From: Prinia subflava | Lineage: Eukaryota > Chordata > Aves > Passeriformes > Cisticolidae | NCBI RefSeq assembly: GCF_021018805.1 | Contig: NC_086259.1 | Location: 11,035,001 to 11,099,000, forward strand | Length of the DNA: 64,000 bases | Direction of reading: 5' to 3' | In this document: positions 47,341 through 58,278 of the stretch, piece by piece | Layout: each line of letters starts with the position of its first letter | How positions within the stretch are numbered: the first letter of the stretch is position 1 | Made by a program: the position numbers and the translations under genes | The notes under the pieces: model-generated | What the model saw: only the letters and a program-made list of their open reading frames with translations | What the model was told of the DNA's origin: nothing | Database searches by the model: none

Positions 47341-48980
47341 CGTGCAGCACTTTCATTTCGGTCTCAGGCATGGGAGCTGCGTTTTTTCCCTGCAGACTGA
47401 GATAATTAAAACTACAGAGAGATGGTTTTAAATATACATGATACACAGTTACTTAAATTGTGGCATAATGCATAAATGCAGCCCTTAACATTTTTTGATA
47501 GCACAACACTGACCAGATAACATAGCAGAGTGGATTGTAGAAAAAAAAATCTTTATGTAAACATTTTAATGTTTTGGGGTTTTTTTTGGTTTTTTTTTTT
47601 CCTTGCTTTTCTCTTGAATTATTGTGGAGACATAGAAATACCAATTCAAAATCTGGTCTGTGAATGCCCTCATTAAAATGATACTGATACTATTATTTTT
47701 TTCCTTTTTTTAATTATGCTTTAACTTCTTTGTTTTTGAGCAGTCCATAACCTCCTTGGAATACATATCTATTTCAGCTTTCATTTGCTGAACCCCTTGA
47801 ATGAGTTTATCCAAACAATGTGAATTTACTCAGATCTTTTTAAAATCCCACATCTCTTGTGGTTGATAAAGCTGACTTTAGCTAAGAAGAGTTGGATCAG
47901 GGTGATTTAAATTTCACAGTGAAAATGATAAGGGCTTTACTAGAAATAATAAGCACATTCAAATACTGTCATGGGCAAACAGTGGAATGTGCAGTGAGAA
48001 ATTTGGCAAGGCTAGTCTTTTTCAGTGTTGATTTAATGAAGTAATGGATAGTAAAATAGAAAAAAAAAGAGACTTGCATTCAGAGGTAAACTTATGTTAA
48101 TTCCATATCAGTAGTTTTATAAAGCTTTATTCATTAAAAAGCAGCATTAATGCTCTAATAACTTTTAAAATGTCACGCTGTTTAAAAACAACAAAACCCC
48201 AAACCAACCCACCAGCTAGGGAAGAAGAGTCGTCTCTTTTGGCAGCTCTCTACAAAGTGGCTGAGTGATACCCTATTATTGTCAGGAACCACATGTCAGT
48301 TTTTGAGCCTGAGGATAATTTGTGTTTCAGAGAAAAAAAAAGGGGGGAAAAAAAGGAAAAAATATTAAAAGCACATATCCATTTAAGCTCCAGGGCAAAT
48401 GATAATTGTCCCCAGTTTAAAATAGTTTTGAACATTTGCTTGTCGATTTAAACAACACAGAGCTTCACCTTTCTCATTCAAATGGTGAGGGGAATCTGCA
48501 CTGCCCAAATTGCAGAGGAAGCTTGTCTGGAGATCTTAACATTTGCAGGACCAAAAGCAAAAGGATCTGTGAATCCAGACGTGTTCTTCAGTGATGACGG
48601 CTGTTTTGACCATGGCTATGGAATTAGGGCAGGAGAGGGGCAGGAGAGGGGCAGGAGCAGCCAGGAGAAGACAAAGTTATTTTTCGAGGGACTCTTTCAG
48701 ATGCTTTATTCTCTTCATTAACAGGGTTTGTGTACGGCGTCCAGTATTAGTGTGGTCTGATGAGTGAGGCATTTGGGGAAAAAAAAAATCACTTTCAAGA
48801 AGAGGCAAGGGAGAAGAAAAGGGAAGAAGCACGGAAGAAACATCACTGTGTTGCCAAAGGGCTGAGGTTAAGAATCCCTCTGTGCAATTTAACAGTTTTT
48901 AATTCCTACATTTTAATGCCTCGCAGGCCATTGTGTCAGTGTACTTCAGCTCCTTCAAGGAGCCATCTCGCTGCTGCCAA
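47341..48980. other. Unique non-coding sequence with T-rich strings and a short 11-bp repeat
   Basis: T/G-rich low complexity at 47570-47600 and an A-rich stretch at 48334-48362. A tandem CAGGAGAGGGG of 11 bp is present in about 2.5 copies at 48630-48657. Frames 48482-48721 and 48760-49110 run through these and into the CpG-dense patch. The products are Glu/Lys- and Arg/Pro-rich with no recognised family. Confidence 0.42.
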
Positions 48981-48984
48981 GTGG

Positions 48985-49110
48985 ATTAGCTCCCGGAGGG
49001 GCCGCGGGCTCCCCCCGCTCGGGGGCCGCATCCGCATCCATCACCGCCGGCGCCCTGCCCCGCTCCGCCCCTGCCCCGGGCCCCGAACCGCCCGCACCCA
49101 GCGCTCCTGA
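48985..49110. promoter_or_regulatory. Short CpG-dense patch
   Basis: About 17 CpG in roughly 125 bp, with GC near 80 percent, standing in AT-rich flanks. It is shorter than the usual 200-bp CpG-island threshold. Such patches often mark a small promoter or a conserved enhancer core. A T tract begins about 55 bp downstream. No transcription start element could be assigned, and no exon is apparent on either side. Confidence 0.55.
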
Positions 49111-49163
49111 CAGTCTCTAGGTGGGATTCGCTTTGTTTTTCACAGGTGCCCCTATGATCTTCC

Positions 49164-49190
49164 TTTTTTTTTTTTTTTTTTTTTTCCCCC
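49164..49190. repeat. Poly(T) tract followed by C5
   Basis: About 22 T followed by five C, between tatgatcttcc and ttaaggaagg. Simple pyrimidine tract next to the CpG-dense patch. Confidence 0.93.
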
Positions 49191-49229
49191 TTAAGGAAGG
49201 TGGTGAAAATCTAATAGAAGGCTTCCTTC

Positions 49230-50560
49230 CATCACTGCAGCGGAGAAGCGGTCATTAGCAGACACAGAAAGATCAATACTCCTGCCCAACCTTTCTGATT
49301 GCAGTTCCAGTCAGTAATTATACAGCTGTTATAAATCCATGAATATCGTGTATAAGGAAAAACTAATCTCTTCAAAACAGCTTATTTCCATAGTTAATGA
49401 CCAGAGAACTACAATTGACTTTGTCACTGACAACTTCTTTGTGTTTGGTAAACAGATTTTGTAGGAATTAAATTATTCTAAGGTTAAAAAAAAAAAAATC
49501 CAAACAAACTTATGAGGTAAAATTTCCCCATCCACCATCACACACATATTTCCTGTATTTGGCTCATTACCGGACAAGTATGTCCTTTAAGACCCAGAGA
49601 TTAATGAGCCATTTTACGAGACTAATACATTTTAAATTTTAACACTGGAGTTTGCATCTATAATTGTACAATTATACGTTCGTTTAGATTTTTTAAAGAT
49701 AACTAATCACAGGTGACTAGAACTGTGTGAAAAGGCAGAATTTATGTTTCTTCTGCTGTAGGAGTACTAAATCATGCAGGAATTGAAATTGTTTTCCATA
49801 TGACAGATAGCTCAGGCAAGATTAGTCAGTCACTGTTTCAGATATAATGCTTTTTTTATTATGCATACTTTATGTGGGACTATTATATTTGTAACGTATA
49901 TTTCTGCATGCAGCAAATTAACTATTGTGTAATGCAAGGACCAAGAAAGAATATCATTAGTTCTTGCTATCCCGCAGTTTTGAGCAGCTGGTGAAATATA
50001 TACCAATCACCCAACAGCCAGCTTCATGTTAACATGTATAACAAAGCCTGAACGGTTCCTGTTTGACAGAACTTTCCCATGTAATAATAAATAAGGCTGA
50101 ATTATTGATGGTGAATAACTGATAATATTATTATGACCTCAATTAAGTCCTTTTTTTCAGACACATTAGCAACAAAAGGTCTTCTCTTTGCTCATTGCTG
50201 GTTTTTTCAAGTTCCACTTTGCATTAAAATCGAATTGATCAAACCTATTTGCCATTTCTCTGCGAGTGGGTAACCATAATGGGCAATCTATCAGCATGAC
50301 GCTCCCCTTAAAGCTATTAACACCTTTTGTTGTTTTACTCAAGTTTCTAAACGTGCTGAGAGGTTCAAAAAGGCAAACCCTACAATCTGTTAGGATTGCA
50401 CAGAGCTGTGACTTGTGGCACTCTTTTAATTACCATACTTTTTAAACTCTACTGTTAAATACTGATATTTCTGACACTAAGTAAGTCTTTATTTACTTAT
50501 GAAGCTGTGAGACAGCTAAATTAAAGCTGATTAGCAAGATGGCAGCTCTGCTGCTTGTAG
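49230..50560. promoter_or_regulatory. Large candidate conserved non-coding cluster
   Basis: About 1.3 kb with no open frame above 60 codons, no transposon and only a 13-nt A run (49486-49498). Motif texture is very dense: agtaattatac, gttaatgacc, gctgaattattgatgg, caattaagtcc, aaaatcgaattgatcaaa, aagctattaacacc, ttaacatgtataac. Two sub-blocks (49280-49480 and 49960-50460) look the most constrained. The CpG-dense patch at 49.0 kb is its left neighbour and could be part of the same regulatory unit. Conservation is inferred from texture only. Confidence 0.37.
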
Positions 50561-51243
50561 CTGAGGTGAGTATAGCTGCAGCATGGCATCTCCTCACAGC
50601 TCGCTGCTTGACTCTTAGTCACTGGGGCTGAGATCACTCAGCAGCAAGACAAATAAAGGGAGCTTAGAGTTTTTTACCCTTTGGCAAATTGGCAAATTGT
50701 GCTAGTTACATGGATATGTGCGTACAGTGTGGAGCAGTCATTTTGTGAGGGAGCTTTATAAAAGGCAGAGAGAGTTAATTTCTAGGGATAGCCTGTGTAG
50801 CGTGCATGCTTGGGGAGTTGTGAGATTACACTCATTTAAAAAGTGAAGAGCTAATGAAATAATCAGAGGAAGACTGAATAAACTGGAGGATACAAATATG
50901 GACCAGCTGTCTCAGCAAGGTTGTCTCTCCTCTCACTCGAGTCTGTTGAAGATGGCTGCTCTTCCGTAACCATTCCTCAGGTTTGAGCATCTGGATTTTG
51001 GAGTTGCCTTACTAATATTTGTATGGAGCTGAATGGCAAAAGCTGGAGAAAATCCCTCATTTACCTGCTCAAGTCAAGTCTAAGTTAAGAGCCCTGGTGG
51101 TATAACGTTAATGCAATGGCAAGTCAAAGTATGTCGTGCCTGTGTTCATCAGCAAAAAACCCTGGTAATATTCTTGGTAAAAATATCAACAGAAAAGCCT
51201 GGACAGAACACGCAGGGGAATCCTTCATTCCTGCACATGTTCC
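50561..51243. other. Unique non-coding sequence
   Basis: A short direct repeat ggcaaattggcaaatt near 50683-50698. No open frame of note before 51111. No gene or repeat recognised. Confidence 0.45.
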
Positions 51244-51246
51244 TTT

Positions 51247-51281
<35 letters not shown>

Positions 51282-51287
51282 TGTGTG
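51244..51287. repeat. Poly(T) 25 joined to (GT)9
   Basis: A T run at 51244-51268 passes directly into GTGTGTGTGTGTGTGTGTG at 51269-51287. The plus frames 51111-51326 and 51116-51658 (180 codons) run through it as a Phe tract then Val/Cys. That makes both frames doubtful, and no domain is visible in the rest. Confidence 0.95.
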
Positions 51288-52971
51288 AAGGTGGTGGTAT
51301 TGCAGTTAGTTCTTGGTTTTGTTTAGTTTTTAATCTTTTCCCTTCCGTGGCACCTCTAGTAGCTTTAATGAGTGTGTCCTATGCTTGGAGAAGGCCAGCT
51401 GGAGATGTGCTCCCTCGATGGATAGCGTTATTGGAAGGAGCTGCTGTCAGCCCCGAGCAGGGTCTCCTGTTCCACTGTGGGTTCAGGAGAAGTGGGAGCA
51501 CCTCGCTGGAGACCTCAGTACAGGGTTTGTACACTGCATGTGTGTTTGGTAGGAGAGCACAGTTGATTTTCCATAACAGGGAAGGGAGAATGTCTCTGCC
51601 CAGCAATAGAAAGGCAACCTTGGGACCATGCAAACCTGTTGCCTGTGACACTCCATGAAAGGGTGAGAGTCTCGTGAATTCATTCATAATTATTCTTACA
51701 TCAAATTCTCTTAATTGCAGTGTCAGGAGTGAAGGCAGAGATCCCAGTTCATTACTGGCACAAGAAGAGCCAGTGGCACTGATTTAAGACACGTCACACC
51801 TTTTATGACGTTAATGTCAGCAGTGGTTGGGGCCCTTTTGCTTCTACTTACATAGTGAGTCAAAAGCAGGGTGAAATGTAGAAATATTTGTGTTGGCTTC
51901 AAAACAGGATTGAAGATAAATTGCTGTTAAGCTCCATTTCTGTCTAGCTGTTGATACATGTAATATGGCAAATTAATTAAGAGCTTATACTCACAATATA
52001 TAGGGATTTCAATAGTTTTAAAGTGGTGGTTAGTCTTTCAGCAGTTAGAGGATACACACGCCTGAGTTATTCTAGTAGATCAGTGCTTCCAGAAGCATAT
52101 GTTAATTTACCACGCTTGCAGTTTCTTCATGTCAATCACCTTTTGTGCATTTTCATCGTGTGTTGAACAAACCAGAACTGTCCTTTGCCCATTTTATGAG
52201 TGTCCTGCAAAGCAGGGAATGAAGTGGGTTGATGACAGCTCATCCATCTCACTGTTTTTGAAAGGGATTCTCCTACTGGACATCATGCAGAGCAGTGCTT
52301 TTTTGAAGCCCACCCACCTAGTACTAGTCCCCCTTCAGAAGTGGTTGTATTTCCCTAAGGCACTTCTTGGAGTGGTAAATGTGCATCATCAAACAGCAGA
52401 TTTCTTAAATGGTATATACTGATGTTGACTTTCCTGATGCTTCAGTTGCTGTTGTCTTAATGTAGGCTGTCGCTCGTATGTCAGCTGGAAACAAAAATCA
52501 ATAAGCAATGAGAATGGGAGTGAAGGGAAAAGAAAGAAACAAAATGATGAACAAGAATTCAGTATCTTCCCTCATAAACCTTACTCAGCTGGTGTGTGTG
52601 TTTTACCATTTCACAGGATCTGCAGATAATCCCCACTGTCTCTCAGAGTCTCAGAACTCTTTCTGTTTCATGAAGAAGGAAACTAAGGCACAGTGGCCGT
52701 GGCAGGAACTGCTCCAGCTCTTCAGATTTACCTCCAATAAGCTGAAACAATTTGTTCAAGGGCACTCAAATCTGAGTAATTATTCATGCCTACGAACTCC
52801 TTGTTCCCAAACCATCTGTACCCAGGCTTCCAGGCCTCTGTGTTTTTGAGGGTGTGACATATATTTAGTCAGCTGGCAATTTTAGATAAAGAAACGTGGT
52901 GGTATTTAAGAAAGCATTAGAGGTGTCTAGCACACTCCTGATGCTGTGTGCTCCAGTTGTCTGCCTGTATG
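51288..52971. other. Unique non-coding sequence
   Basis: Frames up to 113 codons (52508-52849; 52099-52422; 51687-51379 minus), none recognisable. No transposon or RNA gene seen. Confidence 0.43.
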
Positions 52972-54289
52972 TGTGTGTGAGGTGTGTGTGGGCAGTGTCC
53001 TGTGTGTGTGTGTGTGTGGGCAGTGTCCCGTGTGTGTGTGTGTGTGAGGTGTGTGTGGGCAGTGTCCCGTGTGTGTGTGTGTGTGAGGTGTGTGTGGGCA
53101 GTGTCCCGTGTGTGTGTGAGGTGTGTGTGTGTGAGGTGTGTGTGGGCAGTGTCCCGTGTGTGTGTGAGGTGTGTGTGTGTGAGGTGTGTGTGGGCAGTGT
53201 CCCGTGTGTGTGTGAGGTGTGTGTGAGGTGTGTGAGGTGTGTGTGGGCAGTGTCTCGTGTGTGTGTGAGGTGTGTATGAGGTGTGTGAGGTGTGTGTGGG
53301 CAGTGTCCCGTGTGTGTGTGTGTGTGAGGTGTGTGTGGGCAGTGTCCTGTGTGTGTGTGTGTGTGTGAGGTGTGCGTGGGCAGTGTCCCGTGTGTGTGAG
53401 GTGTGTGTGGGCAGTGTCCCGTGTGTGTGTGTGTGTGTGTGTGAGGTGTGTGTGGGCAGTGTCCCGTGTGTGTGTGTATGTGAGGTGTGTGTGGGCAGTG
53501 TCCCGTGTGTGTGTGTGTGTGTGTGTGAGGTGTGTGTGGGCAGTGTCCCGTGCGTGTGAGGTGTGTGAGGTGTGTGTGGGCAGTGTCCCGTGTGTGTGTG
53601 TGTGTGAGGTGTGTGTGGGCAGTGTCCCATGTGTGTGAGGTGTGTGTGTGTGTGAGGTGTGTGTGAGGTGTGTGTGGGCAGTGTCCCGTGTGTTTCAGGT
53701 GTGTGTGGGCAGTGTCCCGTGCGTGTGAGGTGTGTGAGGTATGTGTGGGCAGTGTCCCGTGTGTGTGTGTGTGTGGGCAGTGTCCCGTGTGTGTGAGGTG
53801 TGTGTGTGTGTGTGTGAGGTATGTGTGGGCAGTGTCCCGTGTGTGTGAGGTGTGTGAGGTGTGTGTGGGCAGTGTCCCGTGTGCTTCAGGTGTGTGTGGG
53901 CAGTGTCCCGTGTGTGTGTGTGTGTGAGGTGTGTGTGGGCAGTGTCCCGTGTGTGTGTGTGTGTGAGGTGTGTGTGGGCAGTGTCCCGTGTGCTTCAGGT
54001 GTGTGTGGGCAGTGTCCCGTGTGTTTCAAGTGTGTGTGGGCAGTGTCCCGTGTGTGTGTGAGGTGTGTGTGGGCAGTGTCCCGTGTGTTTCAAGTGTGTG
54101 TGGGCAGTGTCCCGTGTGTGTGTGAGGTGTGTGTGGGCAGTGTCCCGTGTGTGTGGGGTGTGTGTGGGCAGTGTCCCGTGTGTGTGAGGTGTGTGAGGTG
54201 TGTGTGGGCAGTGTCCCGTGTGTGTGGGCAGTGTCCCGTGTGTGTGGGCAGTGTCCCGTGTGTGTGAGGTGTCTGTGGGCAGTGTCCCG
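52972..54289. repeat. Compound GT-rich minisatellite with GGGCAGTGTCCC core
   Basis: About 1.3 kb with some 35 copies of GGGCAGTGTCCC (a few as GTCCTG or GTCTCG) separated by (GT)n and GTGTGAGGTGTGTG linkers of variable length, so unit length ranges from about 20 to 65 bp. Toward the right end variants with TTTCAGG, CTTCAGG and TTTCAAG appear. A 64-bp block with TTTCAAG repeats (TTTCAAG at about 54024 and 54088), showing local duplication. The array has no stops in several frames of both strands, so frames such as 53821-54267 plus and 53630-52917 minus (237 codons, Thr/His/Pro-rich) are artefacts. The alternating GT sections have Z-DNA potential. The array abuts CpG-dense DNA without a gap. 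Confidence 0.97.
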
Positions 54290-54600
54290 TTCCCGCAGCC
54301 GCCGTGGCTCGGGCTCCCCGCACCCGCCTGGGGCACGGCGGGGCCGGGCCGAGGGGAGGCGGCCGGGAACGACCGACAGACGGGGAGGGACATGGTTAGT
54401 GAACTCACCGAGGCGGCCACATCTGTGACTGAATGCTGGGCCCTGCAGTCCCTACTGCTGTGTTTACAGCTCCGTAATGCGGTATTGTTTACTCACAATT
54501 AAACTCTTCAGCGCTAATTTCACTCTCTGACGCTGAATTGGTCACACGGCCGCAGCTGCCAGAGCCCAGGCAGATGTGCTCTGCACACTTGCGTGAGCAG
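54290..54600. promoter_or_regulatory. CpG-dense, forkhead-motif segment between two minisatellites
   Basis: The left part (54290-54400) is CpG-dense (near 19 CpG in 110 bp) with GC boxes. The right part carries two TGTTTAC forkhead-type sites (54461-54467 and 54486-54492, 25 bp apart), then an acaattaaac core, aattggtcac with an inverted CCAAT box, and a CAGCTG E-box. This looks like a small promoter or enhancer. Its left and right borders are tandem arrays. The plus frame 54129-54428 starts in the left array and is not credible. Whether transcription starts here is unknown. Confidence 0.45.
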
Positions 54601-54906
54601 GGCTGGGATGGACAGCAGGGCTGGGGCGGGCAGCAGGGCCGGGATGGGCAGCAGGGCTGGGATGGGCAGCAGGGCTGGGGTGGGCAGCAGGGCCGGGGTG
54701 GACAGCAGGGCTGGGATGGACAGCAGGGCCGGGATGGGCAGCAGGGCTGGGATGGACAGCAGGGCTGGGATGGGCAGCAGGGCCGGGGTGGACAGCAGGG
54801 CTGGGATGGACAGCAGGGCCGGGATGGGCAGCAGGGCTGGGATGGGCAGCAGGGCTGGGATGAACAGCAGGGCTGGGATGGGCAGCAGGGCCAGGGTGGG
54901 CAGTGG
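54601..54906. repeat. 17-copy 18-bp minisatellite with G-quadruplex potential
   Basis: Exactly 17 units of GGCTGGGATGGGCAGCAG and variants (306 bp, no indels). Variant sites are CT/CC, A/G after GGG, and GGC/GAC. Units 6-10 and 11-15 repeat the same variant order (CC-G-GAC, CT-A-GAC, CC-A-GGC, then two CT units), so a 90-bp five-unit block was duplicated. Units with GGGATGGGCAGCAGGG meet the G3 N1-7 quadruplex rule on the plus strand, while GGATGGACAG units break it. Because 18 is a multiple of 3 the frames read six-residue cycles (GWDGQQ plus; PALLPI or CCPSQP minus). The long frames 54538-55035, 54593-54979, 54921-54520 and 55019-54489 are therefore artefacts. Confidence 0.97.
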
Positions 54907-55140
54907 CTCCGGGCCCCGCATCGCTCCTGGCCCCGGCGCGGAGCTGCGGCGTGGGAAGCGCCGATTCTTGTCAGCCTAAATTTCACACCGGAGATAACAA
55001 ACGCTTGGAAGCCAGGCACTGCTCGGAGGAGATAAGCACATTTTCCCCCATTAATTAAAACGTGTCTGTAAATTTAAGCGGAGATGGTGGCTGTAATAAG
55101 TTTTGAACCGGTGACAAATGTCAACAGCAAAAGGCCTGAG
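54907..55140. promoter_or_regulatory. Candidate conserved element with paired GATA motifs
   Basis: Directly right of the 18-bp array. AGATAAC at 54992-54998 and AGATAAG at 55030-55036 are GATA-factor-type sites about 38 bp apart, followed by TTAATTAA (55051-55058) and aaacgtg. The first 60 bp are CpG-rich. No repeat remains. The sharp change from array to motif-dense unique DNA suggests the array expanded at the edge of a functional element. This is inference. Confidence 0.35.
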
Positions 55141-57689
55141 ATAAGACCGTGTCAGATCCCTGTGAGACGATATGTGTGTGCCTTCACCCCGAGCAAGCTG
55201 GGGCATCACACGGGTCAGGGGATGTGGCTGACACCAGGCAGTTCAAGTAACCTGTATGGGGTTCTGGGGAAGTAGAGGGAGCCCTGCTAGAAGTGTGGTT
55301 TGTGCCCATCTCATAGCAAAGTTGAGGGCTTTCAGTGATTTTGAATATTTGGTATTTCCTTAACTTCTCTTTTGATTCTTTGGCCGCAAAGAAAGTACTT
55401 CAATGTACAAGCTGTGTATACTGGTGTGCCCAATGTATGTATTCCAAACGTGAACTGATGTCAGCCTCTAGAATATGTGTGGATTTCTTTATACATTTCC
55501 TTTGTTGTCCCTCAGCCCTTTGCTGGTCATGTCAGGGACACTGTAGGCAATTATTTGAAGCATCCCTAACCATTTCTGTATGGCATGTAATTATTTCTGG
55601 TAGTGGGTGTGTTTTATGTTTAACACAAGAATGCTAATGTAAACTGGGAAGAAAACAGTGGCAGTGGGATTCCACCCCTTGCTGGAGGTGGATACCAGAA
55701 ACAGTTAGAATCTGGTCTTGAATCAGTCAACACTGGAATTGTGTTGCAGCTTTTGTTCCCATTCCCTTCATCAAGGTATGTGATGTATTAGTTAGGTCCA
55801 GTTTTGCTAACTGGAGTGCAGCTGGGGGATTCTGGCTGGGAGCTATTTCTGGCCCAGCTGTCCCAGTAGCTCTAATGCTGCAATATTTTCTCCTTGTAGA
55901 GCAAGGACAGAGACAGGGACATGCCTAGGAATGCACATACAGATTCTCCTCAGGAAAAAAAAAAATTCTTTGCTTCTTCCGTTATCATCTCTACTGAACT
56001 TGCCAGAAATGCATTTGCCATGGAGGTGGGTTTGTGTCATATCTTTTTCATGATAAAGACCATCTCATTCGACTAACCTGCTGAGGATTTAAAGACTTTT
56101 GGACACTCTTGACTTGTTCTTTGTTTAAAGCAGTGACTGAAATGGGCAGATCTGCTGGTCTCCATTTGGATTTGTGAACCACCCATTCTGATATTACAGA
56201 GGGATGGTTTAATTTGAATTTCTGAGTATTTGTGTACCAAAACAGGAACTCTATCTCTATGTGTTTGGCATAAAGCTCTATGACCAGGCCTTAAATCTGA
56301 CTGGTTATTAGGTATGAAGACTTGTTTTGTTGGTTGGGTTTTTTCTGGTTTGTTTGGGGCTTTTTTGTAATATTTATATGCATGTGACCGTAGGAGCTAC
56401 TCAAGAGAGAAGATCTGTAAGCCTTTTCTGATGGTGTCAGCCTGGTTTTGTAAGGCATCTGTACCAAAGATGTTAAAAAAAATTAAAACAATGTACTTTT
56501 AGAATTCCTAAATTCCCCTAGATGTTGGTGGCAATCAAGTGGTCATTCTTAACAACTGATTTATTTTACTATTTTTTCTTATAATAGATTAGCTCCTGCT
56601 GCATACAAATTATCTAAAACATTGTTACATAACTTGATATTATTTTCAACTCAAAACATTAATAAAGTTAGTATTTCAATTATTTAAATTGAACTGCATG
56701 AATGATTCAAAGTGAACATGTTATTTGATCAAGTTCCTTATTTCTGTAATTGTAGTATATCCACAACCATGTTCAAATGTCTCTAAATTTATTACTAGAC
56801 AAATATGTTGGGCATATTTTTCTCACAGAATTGATCATAATGTTGAAACTTTTATCTGGAACATAGGTGGCTTATTTCAGACTGTCTAAATAAATCAAAA
56901 TATATTGAGTCTGTTCTTGTAAGGCAAGTCTTATAAATACTGTACAAATTTAAAATCTGGTTCCAATAAGTAGTTGTGTTGTACTGATTTGCCTTTTAAA
57001 TTCACTTTTGGTGAAAAACAGTGAACATCTACTTATTTTTGCACTCACATTCAATCGGTTTCAGTTTTTTTAAAAAGTGCAAAAATCACATGAAAGGAGT
57101 AAGGTGCTTGCCTTGCTGTCCTGGAACTGTGTGTCATGTGTAACTTTTGCTCTGCAAGTTGCTTTTTCATTCACTTTCAAATCACAGTCAGGGAATGAGG
57201 TGCAGTGCAGGTGCCTCCCATACTGTGTCAGTTCACTGAACCTCAGGCTGTGGTTTAAAGTAAGCAAGATATTCACTAATTTCAGTTTCTGCAGAACTCC
57301 TAGGATGTAGAGCTCCTAGCTCCTAGGGTTCACCAGCCTATTGTAGATTCTTAGGAGCTGTATCCAATTTGAAAATACCTCCTCTCTTCCTAAGACGAAT
57401 CTACTGAAAGAGCAGTTTAGACTCTTTAGAGAGTATCTATAGACCTCCTGCCCATCAGCTCCTGTCTCTTAACATCTTGTTCGTGGTGTTTCATGTTTTC
57501 ATCAGTTTATGATCAATCACCTAAAAGAAGTGATACCAACTTTCCCTGGCTGGGAAGCTGGCAGTGTGCACCACACGCTTATCCCTCGGTGGTGTATTCT
57601 GCAGTGCAGCGATGACTATGTTTTTAGGACTGTCTGTGTGATTTAGCAGCCCAAGTGGCGTTCCCCAAGGTGAGCTCAGAAGGAGCCGG
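55141..57689. other. Unique non-coding sequence
   Basis: Frames of 100 codons or fewer (55335-55637 plus; 57310-57077 region both strands), unrecognised. An 11-nt A run at 55955-55965, G/T low complexity at about 56320-56360, and a very AT-rich stretch at 56460-57070. No gene, transposon or RNA gene supported. Confidence 0.43.
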
Positions 57690-57810
57690 TCAGTGAGAGG
57701 CATCACCCCGGGGCAGCTGCTGCCAGCGGTGCCCGGCCCCGGCCGCTGCCGGGCTCTGCCCCGCTGGGACACGGGCAGCAAAGCCGCTGCTGGCCCCGGC
57801 CCCTCCTGGA
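57690..57810. promoter_or_regulatory. Short GC- and CpG-rich patch
   Basis: About 120 bp with around a dozen CpG and GC-box-like strings (ccccggccgctgcc). It lies 150 bp left of a motif-dense block and could be its promoter-like part. The minus frame 57781-57521 crosses it and is not recognised. Confidence 0.4.
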
Positions 57811-57949
57811 GAACTACGGGACATTAATCCTTTAGAAATGCCCTCCCTAATTCCTGCGGGTTTGTTCCTGTGAGCCCCGAGTTTCTCCTCCCTTGAAGCC
57901 TACACATTTTATTAGGTATTGTAAGCGGCTACACCTGCAGTTTTAAATG

Positions 57950-58278
57950 AGTAACACAAATGTTATAATGGTGGTGATCCGTCAAAGGAAAAGTTCAGAG
58001 TTCAAAGGTCGGTCTTTTGTAACTGGCGAGGAAGAGCTAGAGGATAATAGCTTGTTAATGTTATTTACCTCATTCAGCTGAAAAACTTTCTGTTGTGTAA
58101 AGACATTTACGTGGGCAATTCTGGGCATTGTCATTTGTATAGGGGTTAAATTATTCTGTTTTGTCATTAAGTGATCCTTGATTGGCAATCCATTACACAA
58201 TGGGTGATCATTAAGGAAAGGCCATAAAACTGTTACACCATTTAAGAGTGAATGGTGAATGAAGCCAGATATCTTCAA
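57950..58278. promoter_or_regulatory. Candidate conserved element with triple DR1 half-sites
   Basis: AGTTCA (57992-57997), G, AGTTCA (57999-58004), A, AGGTCG (58006-58011) place three nuclear-receptor half-sites head to tail with 1-bp spacers. That makes two overlapping DR1 elements of the type used by HNF4, COUP-TF and RXR heterodimers. GTCAAAGG lies just upstream at 57981-57988. The rest of the block has TAAT/ATTA cores and no repeats. A 98-codon minus frame spans it (58278-57982), but its product is unrecognised and I take it as chance. Binding and conservation are inferred. Confidence 0.4.

Noticed and set aside
51116..51658. 180-codon plus-strand frame
   Set aside because: It runs through a 25-nt T tract and a (GT)n repeat. 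The rest shows no domain, and an overlapping minus frame is open as well.
52917..53630. 237-codon minus-strand frame rich in Thr, His and Pro, and matching plus frames
   Set aside because: Pure consequence of the GT/GGGCAGTGTCCC array. Frames are open on both strands, and unit lengths vary so no frame would be maintained.
54489..55035. Frames of 128-176 codons on both strands with six-residue cycles
   Set aside because: The 18-bp array is in phase with codons and has no stops, so open frames arise automatically. No conserved start or known protein.
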